Source: Nomia melanderi (Eukaryota > Arthropoda > Insecta > Hymenoptera > Halictidae). From it: 64,000 bases of DNA. Positions 22,401 through 33,978 of this stretch are shown here, piece by piece. The stretch lies in contig NC_135002.1 of assembly GCF_051020985.1 (NCBI RefSeq), positions 2,728,001 to 2,792,000 of the forward strand. Reading direction: 5' to 3'. Positions within the stretch are counted from its first letter, which is position 1. Every line of letters begins with the position of its first letter. The translations under genes were made by a program, and so were the position numbers. The notes beneath the pieces were generated by a model. That model saw nothing but the letters and a program-made list of their open reading frames with translations. It was not told the DNA's origin and made no database searches.

Positions 22401-22949
22401 GATAGTGAATTGATGATAGCGAAGTAATTTTTTACTTTGTTCTATGTGTTATGAAGGATAGTGATTTATATTGAATTGATCTAGAAATCTTCCATTACAT
22501 TGTGAGCGAAGATTTACATTAGTGAATAGTAAACACTAAACTTTAGTGAGTTTAGTGGATAATAAATTGCTAATAGCAAAGTAGTTTCTCAAATTGGTTT
22601 CGATTTTTTTGTTTAATTATTGATATTTTCGAAGCATTGAATATTCGAAATGCTTTTGAAAATAAATAGTTTCATTTCAGTGTTATAATGAATGTCCGAA
22701 GAAACTGAAAATAATCTACTGTTACAATTTTATGAAAATTGCATATTAATCGTATTAAATGCTCAGTAATTCCAGTGTTAAATGGATCTCGAAATCTTCA
22801 TGACGCGTCCGGCGTGAGGTTAAGCAATATTGGCTTGTGCCGGAATTACAGGATTCGGTACATCGATTCGATTATAAAAATCACGTTGCCCGGTGAACAG
22901 CCTCTCCGTGATTTCCAGGCACAGCCACGTGGAACCTGTAATTTCGCAT

Positions 22950-23190
22950 CAGAATTTAGGCACTTTGCAAGGGAACTCGAGACGGTGTGTTGAACGGTGA
23001 AAGTGGATTTCGTTCGATGAAGCGAAGCTCCGTTGGCATGGTAGCGCCGATGACCGTTGGCTCCTTCGTGACTTTACTCTTCAACGGTTTTGTAATTAAT
23101 TCCGCAACCTTCGGAAATATTGTTATATCTTCGATAATTACATATCGAACAGCCTTCGAACAGCTCGAAGTAAATACAAACATTCAAGCT
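22950..23190 (-). other. unrecognised ORF-like patch, open on both strands
   Basis: 75 codons on the minus strand (22956-23183; includes RYVIIEDITIFPKVAELI and TKEPTVIGATMPTE) and 93 codons on the plus strand (22987-23268; includes VGSFVTLLFNGFVINS). Unlike most frames here the amino-acid mix is protein-like and not driven by simple repeats. I cannot name a family. It could be a decayed transposon or pseudogene fragment, or an exon of a nested gene. Confidence 0.25.
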
Positions 23191-23268
23191 AGACGATTCT
23201 TTCTTTTCGTTTTAATCGACACGGGAGAGCGAAGGGGACAAGAACATTACATGAAACGTTGGAAATAA

Positions 23269-23690
23269 GATTTCAAATGATCTTGATGATCGCTGAAGAA
23301 TCAGCGGCGCGCAAGGTCAAGTTTCATCTCGCTCGCGTCCGCAGGGAATACTTGCGGCATTAAACAAATCCAAGGCTAACCTAGACCGTAATAATGCTCG
23401 GGCGGATCTCATTCCACGTAAATGCTCCCATTTCGCGATATTCGCTTGCATTCCAACGGAAATCACAGCCACTTTCTGCGAAATTCATCAGCGTCGACGC
23501 TCTATTTCCACTTGTTCCGCGAGTCTCATCCTTGCGAAACGCCGTTCGAATACTGTGCGAGGCTTCTTGCTAGCTGTAAACGAACGGTGTCCCAAGGTAT
23601 TCGCTAAAATAGCGAACCATCGAACAACGATTTCGATCAGTTCTATATCGGCATTTGGGAACAACTCGATATCTTTATATTTTGACACCT
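23269..23690. other. mixed sequence, nothing recognised
   Basis: Moderately CpG-rich 23300-23600. Short frames only. Confidence 0.35.
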
Positions 23691-24300
23691 AACATCAATA
23701 CCTCCCAACATCAACTTAGGAGGATCAGTGATTCCAAATTCTAGTACCAACTCTCAAAACCTCCAACTACCACTTCGAACGACTGTCAAAATTTTATCAC
23801 CAACACTCAAAACCTCAAATAACGATTCCGATCAATTCTATATCGGCATTTGGGAATAATGACAACTGAATATCTTTATATTCTAACAGCTCTATAATCA
23901 ATACCTCCCAAATCAGTACCTACGAGGATCAGTGATTCCAAATTCTAGTACCAACTCTCAGAATCTCCAACTACCACTTCCAACGACTGTCAAAATGCTA
24001 GTACCAACTCTCAAAACCTCGAATAACGATTTCGATCAATTCCACATCAGCATTTGAGAATAACAACTCGATATCTTTATATCCCAACACCTCTAACATC
24101 AGCACTTACCAGGATCAGTAATTCCAAACTCTAGTGCCAACTCTCAAAACCTCGAATAACGATTTCGATCGATTCCACATCAGCATTTGAGAACAACTCG
24201 ATATCTTTATATTCTAACACCTCTAACATCAACCTACCAGGATCAATAATTCCAAATTCTACCAACTCTCAAAACCTCAACCACCACATCCAACGACTGT
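23691..24300. repeat. A/C-rich tandem repeat, ~130-180 bp units
   Basis: Recurring blocks: CTCGATATCTTTATATYCYAACACCTCTAACATC, AGGATCAGTGATTCCAAATTC, TAGTACCAACTCTCAAAACC and AACGATTTCGATCAATTC (about four copies with deletions). Left flank of the island at 24330. Confidence 0.93.
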
Positions 24301-24910
24301 CAAACTCGCAGAAACGCAGTTTCCGGTGCTACAAGCCACAAACATTCCCAAGTGCATCTCGCAAATGCCCTTCGAGCAGCGAGCCTACTGCCCAAGAGCA
24401 TCGGACACAGGTACTCGTCATTAATACCTCCGAACGGTGCTCGTAAACACCCACCGCCAGCAATGCTTGGCAACATGGATGGCGCGGTATCCAGAAAGAG
24501 CCGTGGCATAATGGAAAACATAATACGCCCACCCATAGCAAATTACCCGAGCGAATGGACGGTCGGTTCGAATGATAAACCGAACCGGGGGGCAGCCGCT
24601 GTGGTCCAGTATCGTCGGTGCTCGAGTAGAAATCGTCGTCGGCCGATTCCGGAGTTGTCTAAAAGATTGCCCGTTCGTCCGGCGGTCGAGCGCGATCCGC
24701 GTGTAACGGGTGAAAGGTGGGACGCGCGGCGATCGTTGCGGCAGCGTGCATCCGCGGGAACGCAGCGATGCGCGGCTCCGTGCGCCCGTCCTTCGTCGCT
24801 GGTACCCGCCGACCCCCCATGGGTGTGGTACCATCGTCCGGCCGAGATTATGGTCTCGGTATGGTGGACGTTGCTCTCCCCGGGGGCCCTCGCGTACTCG
24901 TATATTATAT
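24301..24910. other. CpG-rich island
   Basis: CpG-rich. Long frames on both strands (214 codons +, 173 codons -) overlap completely, are Arg/Pro-rich and contain no domain I recognise. Confidence 0.4.
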
Positions 24911-25745
24911 TTGCCCGAGAAATACGTCTCCCTCTCGCACACCCTTTTGCTCTTGTACTTCCTCGTTCACGTTCTCTCGGCCCAACGTTCTTTTAATCCT
25001 ATCTCCCTTTCTCTCTCTGCGTGGATCTCTCTCGGTCTTGCTGTTCCTCGATTTCTCTTCTGGCTTCGTTTCTTCACCTTCCTCGGTTTCTATCCCTGGT
25101 GGTTTCTTTCTCTTTTTATGTTTTCCTTGTTGCTTGCTCTTTCTCTCGCTGTCTTCTCTTCTTTATCTTTCTTTCTATTCGTTTCTTCGTTTCTTGCTTC
25201 TTTGTTTGTATAACTTTCTTTGTCTTTCTCTCGTTCCTGCTCTATCTTCTGTGCTTCTTCTTCTTTTACTCCCTTTTCGTTTGTTGCTCTTAGTTTTTCG
25301 TCGTTCTCTCCTTTTCTTTCTCTATTTCTTTATTACTTGCTTTTCCCTTTTCTACCATTGTCACTATCTTTCCCTCTTCCCCTTTTCTATCTAAATCTTA
25401 AACTCTTTTTCCCTTTCTTTCCTTTTTCAATCTCTATTTTCCCTAGATTTCTTAATCTTTTCCTCTTTCCTGCTTCAACTCCTCTTTCTCTCTACATTTC
25501 ACACTCTTTTCCTCTTTCTTTCCTTCTTCAACCTCTTTTTCTCTCTGCATTTCATACTCGTTTCCTCTTTCTTTCCTTCAACCTCTTTTTCTCTCTACAT
25601 TTCGTAATCCTTTCCTCTTTCTTTCCTCCCCTCATTCTCTCTACGTTTCATACTCTTTTCCTCTATTATTCAATCTCTCTTTCTATATCTCATACTCATT
25701 CCCTCTTTCCTTCTTCAATCCCTCTTCCACTACTTCTGCATTTCT
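24911..25745. repeat. pyrimidine (CT)-rich low-complexity tract with sub-repeats
   Basis: Nearly all C/T on the + strand. From 25450 a ~55-60 bp sub-repeat recurs: CTCTCTACATTTCACACTC / TTTTCCTCTTTCTTTCCTTC. Produces artificial Phe/Leu/Ser frames. Confidence 0.9.
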
Positions 25746-26250
25746 CTTCAACATCTCTTCCTCCCGGTCGCAACGTCTAATCCATTCTCGTCGATCCCCC
25801 TTCCCCCTCCGCCCGATTCCATCTCCGTCTCCATCTCTGTCTCCGTTCTCGATCCTCTCGAGAGCCTCGCCCGCCGTCCTATTTGTTCCACGAGCATCCA
25901 CGGTGCGCTATTCGCGGACCTGCAGGCAGCGCACGTGCACCGTGCGAGGAGCAGGCTCGGGACCGGCGATTGAATAGCCACGAGGGTGGAGTGGCCGAGC
26001 GGCGCGCGGCGTTGCTGCTGCAGCTCCGATCGCCAACGGAAAAATCACCGTCCGTCTCATCCTCCCCGCGTTTTTTCGAGTGTATTGACTCGTCAAGTGG
26101 TTAATCCCTTTGAATCTCGTTGCTCGTATGCAATTAATAGGCTGCCCTTCCATTCGTGCGTTTCCGTGGAGCTCGAACGACGGAGAACCGGCAGGAAAAA
26201 GGTTTCATTCGATCGAGCGCAGACCGAGTGTTTTTGAACACGTTTATCGA
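25746..26250. other. CpG-rich island
   Basis: CpG-rich with a TCCATCTCCGTCTCC run near 25823. Nothing recognised. Confidence 0.4.
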
Positions 26251-26261
26251 AGTTTGATTAT

Positions 26262-26475
26262 TTTGCGCGAGTGATGGTAATGTTAAAACGAAGGTCGATT
26301 CGATTGGTCTAAGCTGAACAACCTATAAGTCTATAAAGATAGTATTCGTTTTTATCTTGATTCTCGTTGTGAAAATAATCAGAATCATTTCACGCAAGTA
26401 ATGGTAATATTAAAACGAAGGTAGTCAATTCGATTGTTCTAAGCTGAATAACCTGTAAGTTTATGGAGATAGTAT
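26262..26475. repeat. tandem duplication, 127 bp spacing
   Basis: GTGATGGTAATGTTAAAACG plus CTAAGCTGAACAACCTATAAG at about 26270-26347 is repeated at 26397-26475 with substitutions. A short TTATTATTA run follows (26490-26510). Confidence 0.9.
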
Positions 26476-26619
26476 TATTTATTAAATAATATATTATTAT
26501 TATTATTATATAAGATAGTTTATAAAGAGAATAATCAGAAGCGAATGGTAAACGGAAATATAGGATTTATTTAATTCGTTCAGCTGTTCATTCAGAGATT
26601 CACTCAGCCATTTATCTAA

Positions 26620-26791
26620 CCCTTTGCGTACGAAGATTCTCTGAAATATACAAAACATTCAAAACTCGCACACACAGTCGCATTCATCTATTGCACACAC
26701 ATTCATCACTCAATATATCTATTCACTCAAATACATCCATTCCCACAAACATGAAAATCTCGTCGAAATGTCGACGTTCGTCCGCAAAGAG
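26620..26791. mobile_element. TTAA-type MITE, family D
   Basis: Left end CCCTTTGCGTACGAAGATTC, right end GTCGACGTTCGTCCGCAAAGAG, TTAA at 26792-26795. The middle contains an A/C-rich CACTCAAATACATCC-type insertion. Confidence 0.75.
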
Positions 26792-26795
26792 TTAA

Positions 26796-27420
26796 AGATT
26801 TATTCAACTATTCCACTGTTTACTCATCTGTTGGCACGGTACTTCATACCCGAACGCCAAAGACCAGATAATTAATCCCGTCACAATAGTAGCAGCCCGA
26901 ATCGATCCATCGGTAATTACTTCGTACCTTTGTTATCCGACGGTGATTAAAATTACCGGTGCATCGGAGTCCGTGCACGCTCGATCGCGGAACCCTCGGT
27001 GCCTGTTGCATTGTCACGGCTGCGGATCCTAGGCAACGTTCGATCGTCGCTCGAAGATCGATGGTTGATTACGACAGGCCGTTGCAGGCTCGAATCGGAT
27101 CGCAGCCTCGCAATCATGGCGCGGAGAGAACCGGGCGCACGACCCAACCGTTTTTTTCCCCCCCCTTCGATGGTTTTTCTCCTTTTTTGCGTGTTCGCCG
27201 TCGCGCGTTGCGTCAAACGGATAATTAGTTTCCGCGAGTGGCCGATTTGCATTCTTTCGCGCGGCCTCGGCGAATATCGCCGGCGCTTTTGTCGGGTGAA
27301 AGGCGCTCGCCGAGGAAAATCCGAGCGAAAGAAACGGAGCGAAGATATAAATTATCCCTTTGCGGTCGGGTACGACCTGGGAAACGCAGGAAATGGAGCG
27401 ATGTATGAAATGCGACGGTT
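26796..27420. other. CpG-rich island
   Basis: CpG-rich 26870-27330. The frame 26999-27574 (+, 191 codons) overlaps a minus frame and has no recognised domain. Confidence 0.4.
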
Positions 27421-28200
27421 TTGGGGCCGTGAGGTTCGAGAGCGATCTACTTTGGCAAGTGCTGGTTCGATGTTATTGACGAAGGATGATGTAGGTGTGT
27501 TCGAGAGTTGGAAGTGTTTGGGTGTGATAGCGTTTAAATTAGGGGCGTTTAGGTTTGTAGTTATTCGAATTTGAGGCGTAGACGTTTGAAAGCGTTGATA
27601 ATGATCAAATTTCTATTTCAATTTGAAAGCGTTGGGATCTAGACGCGTTTGGATTCGTAATTATTCGAATTTGAAAGCGTTCGAATTCGTAATGATCAAA
27701 TTTCTAACTATTTCAATTTGAAAGCGTCGAGATCTAGAGGCGTTTAAATTCACAATTATTCCAATTTGAAGGCGTAGACGTTTGAAAGCTTCCGAATTGG
27801 GTAATGATAAAATTTCTAATTATTTCAGTTTGAAAGCTTCGAGATCTAGACGCGTTTAGATTAGTAATTATTCCAATTTGAAGGCGTAGACGTTTGAAAG
27901 CGTTCGAATTCGGCAATGATCAAATTTCTAATTATTTCAATTAGAAAGCTTCGAGATCTAAACGCGTTTAGATTAGTGATTATTCGAATTTGAAGGCGTA
28001 GACGTTTGAAAGCGTTCAAATTTCTAATTATCCAAACTCGAAGGCGCACATTTCAAAACGCTGAAATTCATAACGAATCACATTTGAAAGTGCTGAAATT
28101 CGGTAACGCTGAAATTCATAACGAATCACATTTCAAAGCGCTGAAATCCGGTAACGCTCAAACTCATAACAAACCACATTCGAAACCATAGAAATTCGAA
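27421..28200. repeat. tandem repeat of GAATTTGAAAGCGTTCG type, ~55-120 bp units
   Basis: Words GTAATTATTCGAATTTGAA, GGCGTAGACGTTTGAAAGCG and CTTCGAGATCTAGACGCGTTTAGATTAG recur from about 27555 to 28160, at least five times. G/T-rich at the left, A/C-rich at the right, where the units become ATTCATAACGAATCACATT. Confidence 0.93.
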
Positions 28201-28990
28201 CCCCCTAAAATCCACAATTCCCCAAACTCAAACCCAAAATCAACAAAACCCTCGAATTCGGTAAATCCAATTTCAACCGCTCCCAAGCTCCATAACATCC
28301 ATCCATACACATAGCATTTGAAAAATCTTCAAATCCCAAATCATCAAACCACGGGAATCGTCTAAACGAAAAACTCTCTAGCGTCGAACGCATTCGAACC
28401 CGCAATCGCGCAAACTCTAACATTTTCGAGAGCAGCTCACCGTAGTTTCACCCTGAAACGAACACCCAGCTTTACGCGGGCAGCTCGCCGAGAGTTCTCG
28501 AGCGTATTCGACTCGGCAGTCACGAGCGCACGAAAATTACAGGCGTATCGTAGCGCGCGTATCGGCGCACGGGCGGGGGTAAAAAGCATCTCGGCGCGCT
28601 GCCGTAACGAGAAAACGAGAGCGCAACAATAGGACGCATAGAACCGCGGAAAGAAATATAGGAACGTAATTATTCGCCGTCGGGCTGGGCCCGGGTCGTT
28701 ACCCGAGGAGCAATAAACTCGCTCGCAGCTAATGCGCTGGAATAATTCCGCCCGTCCCCTCCCGCCCCTCCCCCACCTCCGCCATTGCCACGGGACACGG
28801 GGCAATCCGTGCGCAAAACCAACGATTCCAGCGATATGGATAATAACACGTCTAAAAACGCGACCCCGAGGCGCTGTATTAAACTCTTCCCGCCTCCCCG
28901 TGGACCCCCGCCTCACATGTTTCCCTCGAATCGCCTGGGCCCGTTATTAAATTAACCCTTCTGCCGGCGACCGAGGCAGTCGTCTTTGAC
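28201..28990. other. A/C-rich flank then CpG-rich island (28430-28960)
   Basis: 28200-28420 is almost G-free on the + strand (CCCCAAACTCAAACCC). The island holds CCGCCCGTCCCCTCCCGCCC-type C-rich sequence near 28750. No gene recognised. Confidence 0.45.
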
Positions 28991-29074
28991 GGGCTCTTAG
29001 AATTACGTTTTTGCGCGCGTTTCGCGGTTTTGGAGGATGTGGAAGGTTGGAGATGGGTTTCGAGAGATGTTTAA

Positions 29075-29260
29075 CCCTTTGACGGACGTTGATATTTGGT
29101 GAGATGAAATGTTCGTATTTGGAATATTGAGTTGTGAAGGAAGGATTTTGTTACTTGAATAGCAAGAGATCAGGGTGTAGTTTTCTGTTTTTATTGTTTA
29201 AGCAATTGATGTGTAATTTAGCGTCATATGTTACCAGCTTTGTGTAGTTTAAGTCTTGCA
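29075..29260. mobile_element. TTAA-type MITE, family D, left end preserved
   Basis: TTAA at 29071-29074, then CCCTTTGACGGACGTTGATATTTGG-like start. The interior (GAGATCAGGGTGTAGTTTTCTG) is the reverse complement of 33855-33890, showing an internal element sequence shared between copies. Right end not defined. Confidence 0.7.
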
Positions 29261-29284
29261 AAGAATTGGTGCGGTGGTAGGTTA

Positions 29285-29600
29285 AGTTGTTAGGTTGTTA
29301 AGTTGGGGAGTTGGAAAATTTAGAGATTGGGAGATTGAGAGATTCGGAGATGGGAAGGTTGTGAAATTGATAAGCTGAATTGACGATAGAGTAATTTGGA
29401 AATTTTAGGATCGAAAGATTGTGAAATTGATAAGCTGAATTGATGATATAGGAATTTGGAAATTTTAGGATCGAAAGATTGTTAAATTGATAAGCTGATG
29501 AACTGCCGATATAGAAATTTGAAATTTCTAGGATCGAAATATTGCGAAATTGATGAGCTGAATTGACCATATAGAAATCTAAAAATTCCAGGATCGAAAG
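29285..29600. repeat. tandem repeat, ~60 bp unit x ~4
   Basis: AATTTGGAAATTTTAGGATCG + AAAGATTGTGAAATTGATAAGC + TGAATTGACGATATAG repeated from about 29350 to 29590. Confidence 0.93.
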
Positions 29601-30159
29601 ATCTGAAGCCTCTCACACCTGAAGCTCCGAAAGTTCGCACATCAACCTATCGCACGACAAACCTCGTAAAACCCCACCGCCGAAAGCCGGCGAGCGTAGG
29701 TCTCGGCCGCACCCGAGCCGCGCACGATAATTCAAATTACCTCACCGCGATAAACAGATCGCGAGTATTTCGATTATGAACTCCGAAGCTAATACCCGTC
29801 GCGGCGTAGAGGCACGTGAGGCAATAAGGTTTATATTACAATTTCCACGATAACAGTACGATCTAACCGGCCGTAAAGCCAGCCGGACGATATCTCATCT
29901 CCTCTCATCGTTGCTCCGCAATTAACGTGAGGCGATCCCGAAAGCCACGCTCGAGGAACAAAGAGAAACACACGTGCAAAGAAAGAGCGAGACGAAATAC
30001 TAAGAACGAAGAACGAAAGAGAGAGTAGAGTACTCGGAGCGCAAATAAGTTTCGACCCTCTCTTTCCCGGTATCTTCTGCTCGCGTCCATCCTCGGCTCT
30101 AGAAACACGTGCAGCGTCCGCTGGTAGTCGTAATAATAAAGGTGGGGTGCGCGCTGCGC

Positions 30160-30193
<34 letters not shown>

Positions 30194-30656
30194 AAGGGTG
30201 GATACGGGAGAGCGAGAGCTCCGCAACGCTCCGTAATAAGTTCCTGGTTTACGGTTCATCGGCAGGTTATCCCGGGGCAGCATCGGCCTACCGGCCAACA
30301 GAAACCACCGGCTCCCGCACGAACTCGGGCTGCCCACCGGCTCGCTCTCTCCTTCTCCTTCCCCCTCGGTTTTCGTGCTCCCCTCCCTCTGTCCGGCGAT
30401 CGCCGGATCACCCTTTCACCGGGGGCGTGGCGCCGCAATATCCCGGTGCCGAGACGCGATCGTAATTACACCGACGTCGAAAGAATGGAGACCGGGGTCG
30501 GTGATTAGGCCGCACGCGGACATTTTCTTTCGGCGACGTTCGGGAGAGACTGCCCGTGCGCTGGAATAAATACGCCGGGTCGCGAAAGTATCGGGTTGTG
30601 CCGAACGTTTGTCTCGTTTTCTTCGTTTATAATTGACGGACGTGTTTCGAGCTTTG
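29601..30656. other. CpG-rich island with (GA)n
   Basis: CpG-rich 29680-30600; GA microsatellite at about 30160-30191. Both-strand frames are compositional. A T/G-rich flank begins about 30600. Confidence 0.45.
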
Positions 30657-31305
30657 CATCGGGATATCGAGTCACCTGTAATGATCGCTTCCTTTTCCTC
30701 GAAACTGTGTCTTGTTATGTTTGATCGCTGCTTTTGGATCACACTGTAGAGAATGTTTTTGATCGATTTATTGCGAAACTTCTCGAATAATCGCGAAAAG
30801 CGAAGTTTCAGGCGAAACAGTATTTATAGCAGTTGATGTTGAATTCCAATTTTGGTTGTTAGTCACGCCTACTGGCACTAGCCACGCCCAGTCTCCCGGA
30901 TTAACCTGTACAAAAACATACACTGAATCCTTTCTGGACCTAACAGAACCGTAAACTCGTTTATTATAGAAACAAAAAATTAGTTTCGTGTTTTTCATCG
31001 GGCTATTCAGTCACGTGTAATGATCGCTTCCTTTTCCTCGAAGCTGTGTCTTGTTATGTTTGATCGCTGCTTTTGGATCACACTGTAGAGAACGTTTTTG
31101 ATCGATATATAGCGAAACTTCTTGAATAATCGAGTGTTTCAGGCGAAACGGTTTTTATTGATGTTGTATTCAAATTTCGGTTGTTAGCCACGCCCACTGG
31201 CACTAGCCACGCCCAGTCTCCCGGATTAACCTGTACAAAAACATACATTGAATCCTCTCTAGGCCTAACAGAATCGTAAACAGGTTTATTATGGAAACAA
31301 AAAAC
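30657..31305. repeat. tandem segmental duplication, ~339 and ~310 bp copies
   Basis: Copy 1 30657-30995 and copy 2 30996-31305 share CACGTGTAATGATCGCTTCC, CTGCTTTTGGATCACACTG, CACTAGCCACGCCCAGTCTC and CCTGTACAAAAACATACA. Copy 2 has lost about 30 bp in the middle. High identity suggests a fairly recent event. Confidence 0.95.
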
Positions 31306-32215
31306 TCCAGATTAACCTATCTTCCAAATCACCGTTCGACCCTCCACTGAACCGGTCAAATATTCAAAACTTCTAACCTTCAAACTTCAACCTCCTTCGA
31401 ACCACCTCTAAAAATCCATTTCCAATCGATACAATCCGCTCAATACACCCAAAACTCAACACCAAATCCTCTCTAGTCCCAAATTCAAATTTCTCGCGGT
31501 TTCCTAACTCCGCCCGAAAGCTCGGAAACCCCGCCCATTTTCTGCTCGGAGCGCGACGCTCGTCTGCTTCAGCCCTTGTCGTTTTTCCCTGCCGGAAATA
31601 AATCTGTCTACACGCCGATCGGGGCGGGGCGGGGACGCGGCGCACAAAGCGCAATAAAAATTGATTACCTCGTTCCTCGGGCTGGTTACGGGGCCGCGAT
31701 CTAGGATCGGTAACGACGCTTCGCCGGCGGAGAAGGGAAAAATGGCCGGACCGAGGGCCCCGTTTCAACGGGCCCCGGCCGTAATGGCTCCATTGTGGCC
31801 GATCGCGCGATTCGTTCGAAATACGAGGGATTCCATGGATGCCGAGGGCAGCTGCTCTCTCTCTCTCGATCTTCCTCTCTCTCTCTCTCTCTCGATCTTC
31901 CTCCGCGTTCCCTGCGACTGAGCTCGTTCCGGGAATCCGTCGCTCGGTTCCCGTACATCTTCTCCCGTCCACCGTTGTCCGCCGGTCTGCGCCCCCTGCT
32001 AATTGGTCCCGGCGATCCCCGGAGGTGTCCGCCGCTAGCAGCGTTTGCTGATCGCTCGATAAAAACGGGAATCGCGGGGATTTATTGGTCACCGCGGAGA
32101 GATCGATATTGCGAACCATTTGCACTCGGAAGATTTGCACTGGAAATGTTCGACACTTACCGATCAGACGTGGACGACAGTATTTTGAACGAAGTAATGA
32201 GGAAATATAGGTAAA
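31306..32215. other. A/C-rich flank then CpG-rich island (31490-32110) with (CT)n
   Basis: 31310-31480 is A/C-rich. The island contains GGGGCGGGGCGGGGACGCGG at 31620-31639 and CT microsatellites at about 31855-31893. The 255-codon minus frame across it includes an RERERER run from the CT repeat and is not credible. Confidence 0.5.
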
Positions 32216-32219
32216 TTAA

Positions 32220-32418
32220 CCCTTTGCACTTGAAAGTTTTTCAATAGAAATATTTTAACATTTTCTGATGAGATAATATTGATATTTTGTGAAACTAAGT
32301 CGACGAGAAATCACGCACATTGAGGAACAAAGCTATTTTATTTGAATATTTCTCAGATTGATGCATTATAGGAAATATAATATTAAATATCAAATTTTAT
32401 CAAACGCAAACGCATGGG
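32220..32418. mobile_element. TTAA-type MITE, family A
   Basis: TTAA at 32216-32219, then CCCTTTGCACTTGAAAG. The interior (TTTTCTGATGAGATAATATTG, GATGCATTATAGGAAATATAATATT) is the reverse complement of 5632-5845's interior. The right end is decayed (GCATGGGTTCAA). Confidence 0.8.
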
Positions 32419-32429
32419 TTCAATGACAA

Positions 32430-33300
32430 ACCCATTTACTTGTACAAACCAGAGTCACAAACATCCTCAAAGCTCCAGTACAAAATATCGAAATCCCAAA
32501 TGAAAACTACCAAATCGTATCAAATCGCATAAAGCCAAAAGCTCCAACAAACCACCCAAGAGTACCATTACACTCCAAAACAAAAGCCCCTCGAATCCCC
32601 TGAAAAATAACCCCAAAGAAGAGAAAAGGCGGTAGCAACTGTATCGCTCGAACCCGAGAAAAAGCCATCTGTCGCGAAATTAGCACCGGACAAGCGACAA
32701 TAAGCCGGACGGTGCCGGAAGCGCGTCACGGAAAGCAGGAAATCCGTGGCAGGAGGTTTCTGCGCGTTCTCCCTCGAAAACGAAGATGAAGTGGGCATTC
32801 GGTGCGGAAGGGGGGAGAAAAGGGGGGGCCGTAGGTGGCCGCAGCGGGAAAGCAGTAAACCAGCGGCTCTCCCGTGGCCGTATTAATCATTCCGCGGACG
32901 AGGGATGAAGCGGACGGAGAGGAAGAGCGGAGGAAGAGAGAGAGAGAGAGAGAGAGAAGGCAGAGACGCAACGCGAAAGGCCGAGAGGTGCGCTGCCCGT
33001 GAAATACGAGACGTTTCATTAAAGCAATCCGTCGAATCCCGCAGCCGATAATTATCCGCTACCAGCCGTTTTAATTGGGGGGAGCCGCGCGCGCTTTCGG
33101 CTTCTTCGTCAGTTTCAATTCCGGGCCGAATAGCCGCTCGGACGGGTCGCAATTATGTCCGCCTTGGGCTCGCGCGAAAATCGATACGCGCGCTTCTTGC
33201 TGCTCTTTTAGCTCGCGCTTTTAGATCGTTTCGAGATCGTTTCGAGACGGGAGATGTGATGGTACTTGTTTGTTTGTTCTGTAGCATCGTGTCGGACTCG
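32430..33300. other. A/C-rich flank then CpG-rich island (32600-33230) with (GA)n
   Basis: GA microsatellite at about 32935-32957. Purine-rich GGGGGGAGAAAAGGGGGGGC at 32810-32829. No gene recognised. Confidence 0.45.
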
Positions 33301-33311
33301 TGAAGACTTAA

Positions 33312-33470
33312 CCCTTTGCACTCGGAAGTTTATCACCGGAAATATTTTAACGTTTCCTGATGAGATGAAAACGATATTTTTTGAAACTCGCGGAGAAATA
33401 ACGTGCATTGAAGAAATAAGATATTCTATTGAAGTATTTCTCGAATTGATGCGTTATGTAAGGTGTAATA
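33312..33470. mobile_element. TTAA-flanked MITE, family A, abutting the next element
   Basis: TTAA at 33308-33311, then CCCTTTGCACTCGGAAG. The family A interior continues to GTAAGGTGTAATA and stops at a TTAA (33471-33474) where a different element begins. Confidence 0.75.
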
Positions 33471-33474
33471 TTAA

Positions 33475-33674
33475 CCAGTTAAGTGTTTCTCTGAACTATA
33501 CAGAACCTTTTGTAGATTCTGCCAAATCACACATCGAATGCCTAAACAATATGGAACAAGGAAATTATGTACTGGTTTCTCGCTGTTCGAGTAGTTGAAT
33601 CATTCGCTTGCAACTTAGTATTACAAACATGAAAGTCTGACCTCGGTAAAGTGTCGAGATTCGTCTGCAAAGGG
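33475..33674. mobile_element. TTAA-flanked MITE, family D
   Basis: Right end GTCGAGATTCGTCTGCAAAGGG followed by TTAA (33675-33678). From about 33500 it is a close inverted match to 39517-39690. Confidence 0.78.
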
Positions 33675-33849
33675 TTAATATAGATCTTCGAGATTGAGTG
33701 GAAGGTTGCAAATTGTGTAGCTTTTTTCTTGCATACCAAGAAGTTTGACGGAGTATATACTTCCCTCCTTTTCATGGGAGCTCGGATGTTTGTTTCCAAA
33801 TTTCCAAATTTCTATATCGTTAATTCAGCCAATCAATTTCACAAAACAA

Positions 33850-33974
33850 TAGAAAAACAGAAAACTACACCCTGATCTCTTGCTATTCGAGTAATTGAAT
33901 CACTTATTTACAATTTAGTCTTCCAAATACGAAAATTTCGTCTCGCCGAAATGTCGACGTTCGTCCGCAAAGGG
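33850..33974. mobile_element. MITE fragment, family D right end
   Basis: Ends GTCGACGTTCGTCCGCAAAGGG + TTAA (33975-33978). The interior CAGAAAACTACACCCTGATCTC is shared, inverted, with 29075-29260. Confidence 0.7.
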
Positions 33975-33978
33975 TTAA

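Noticed and set aside
24352..25394. Overlapping 173-225-codon frames on both strands
   Set aside because: Driven by CpG-rich then CT-rich composition; three phases are open at once, which points to absence of stops by composition.
31373..32140. 255-codon minus-strand frame
   Set aside because: It contains a long RERERER run from a CT microsatellite and otherwise reads CpG-rich island sequence. No recognised domain.
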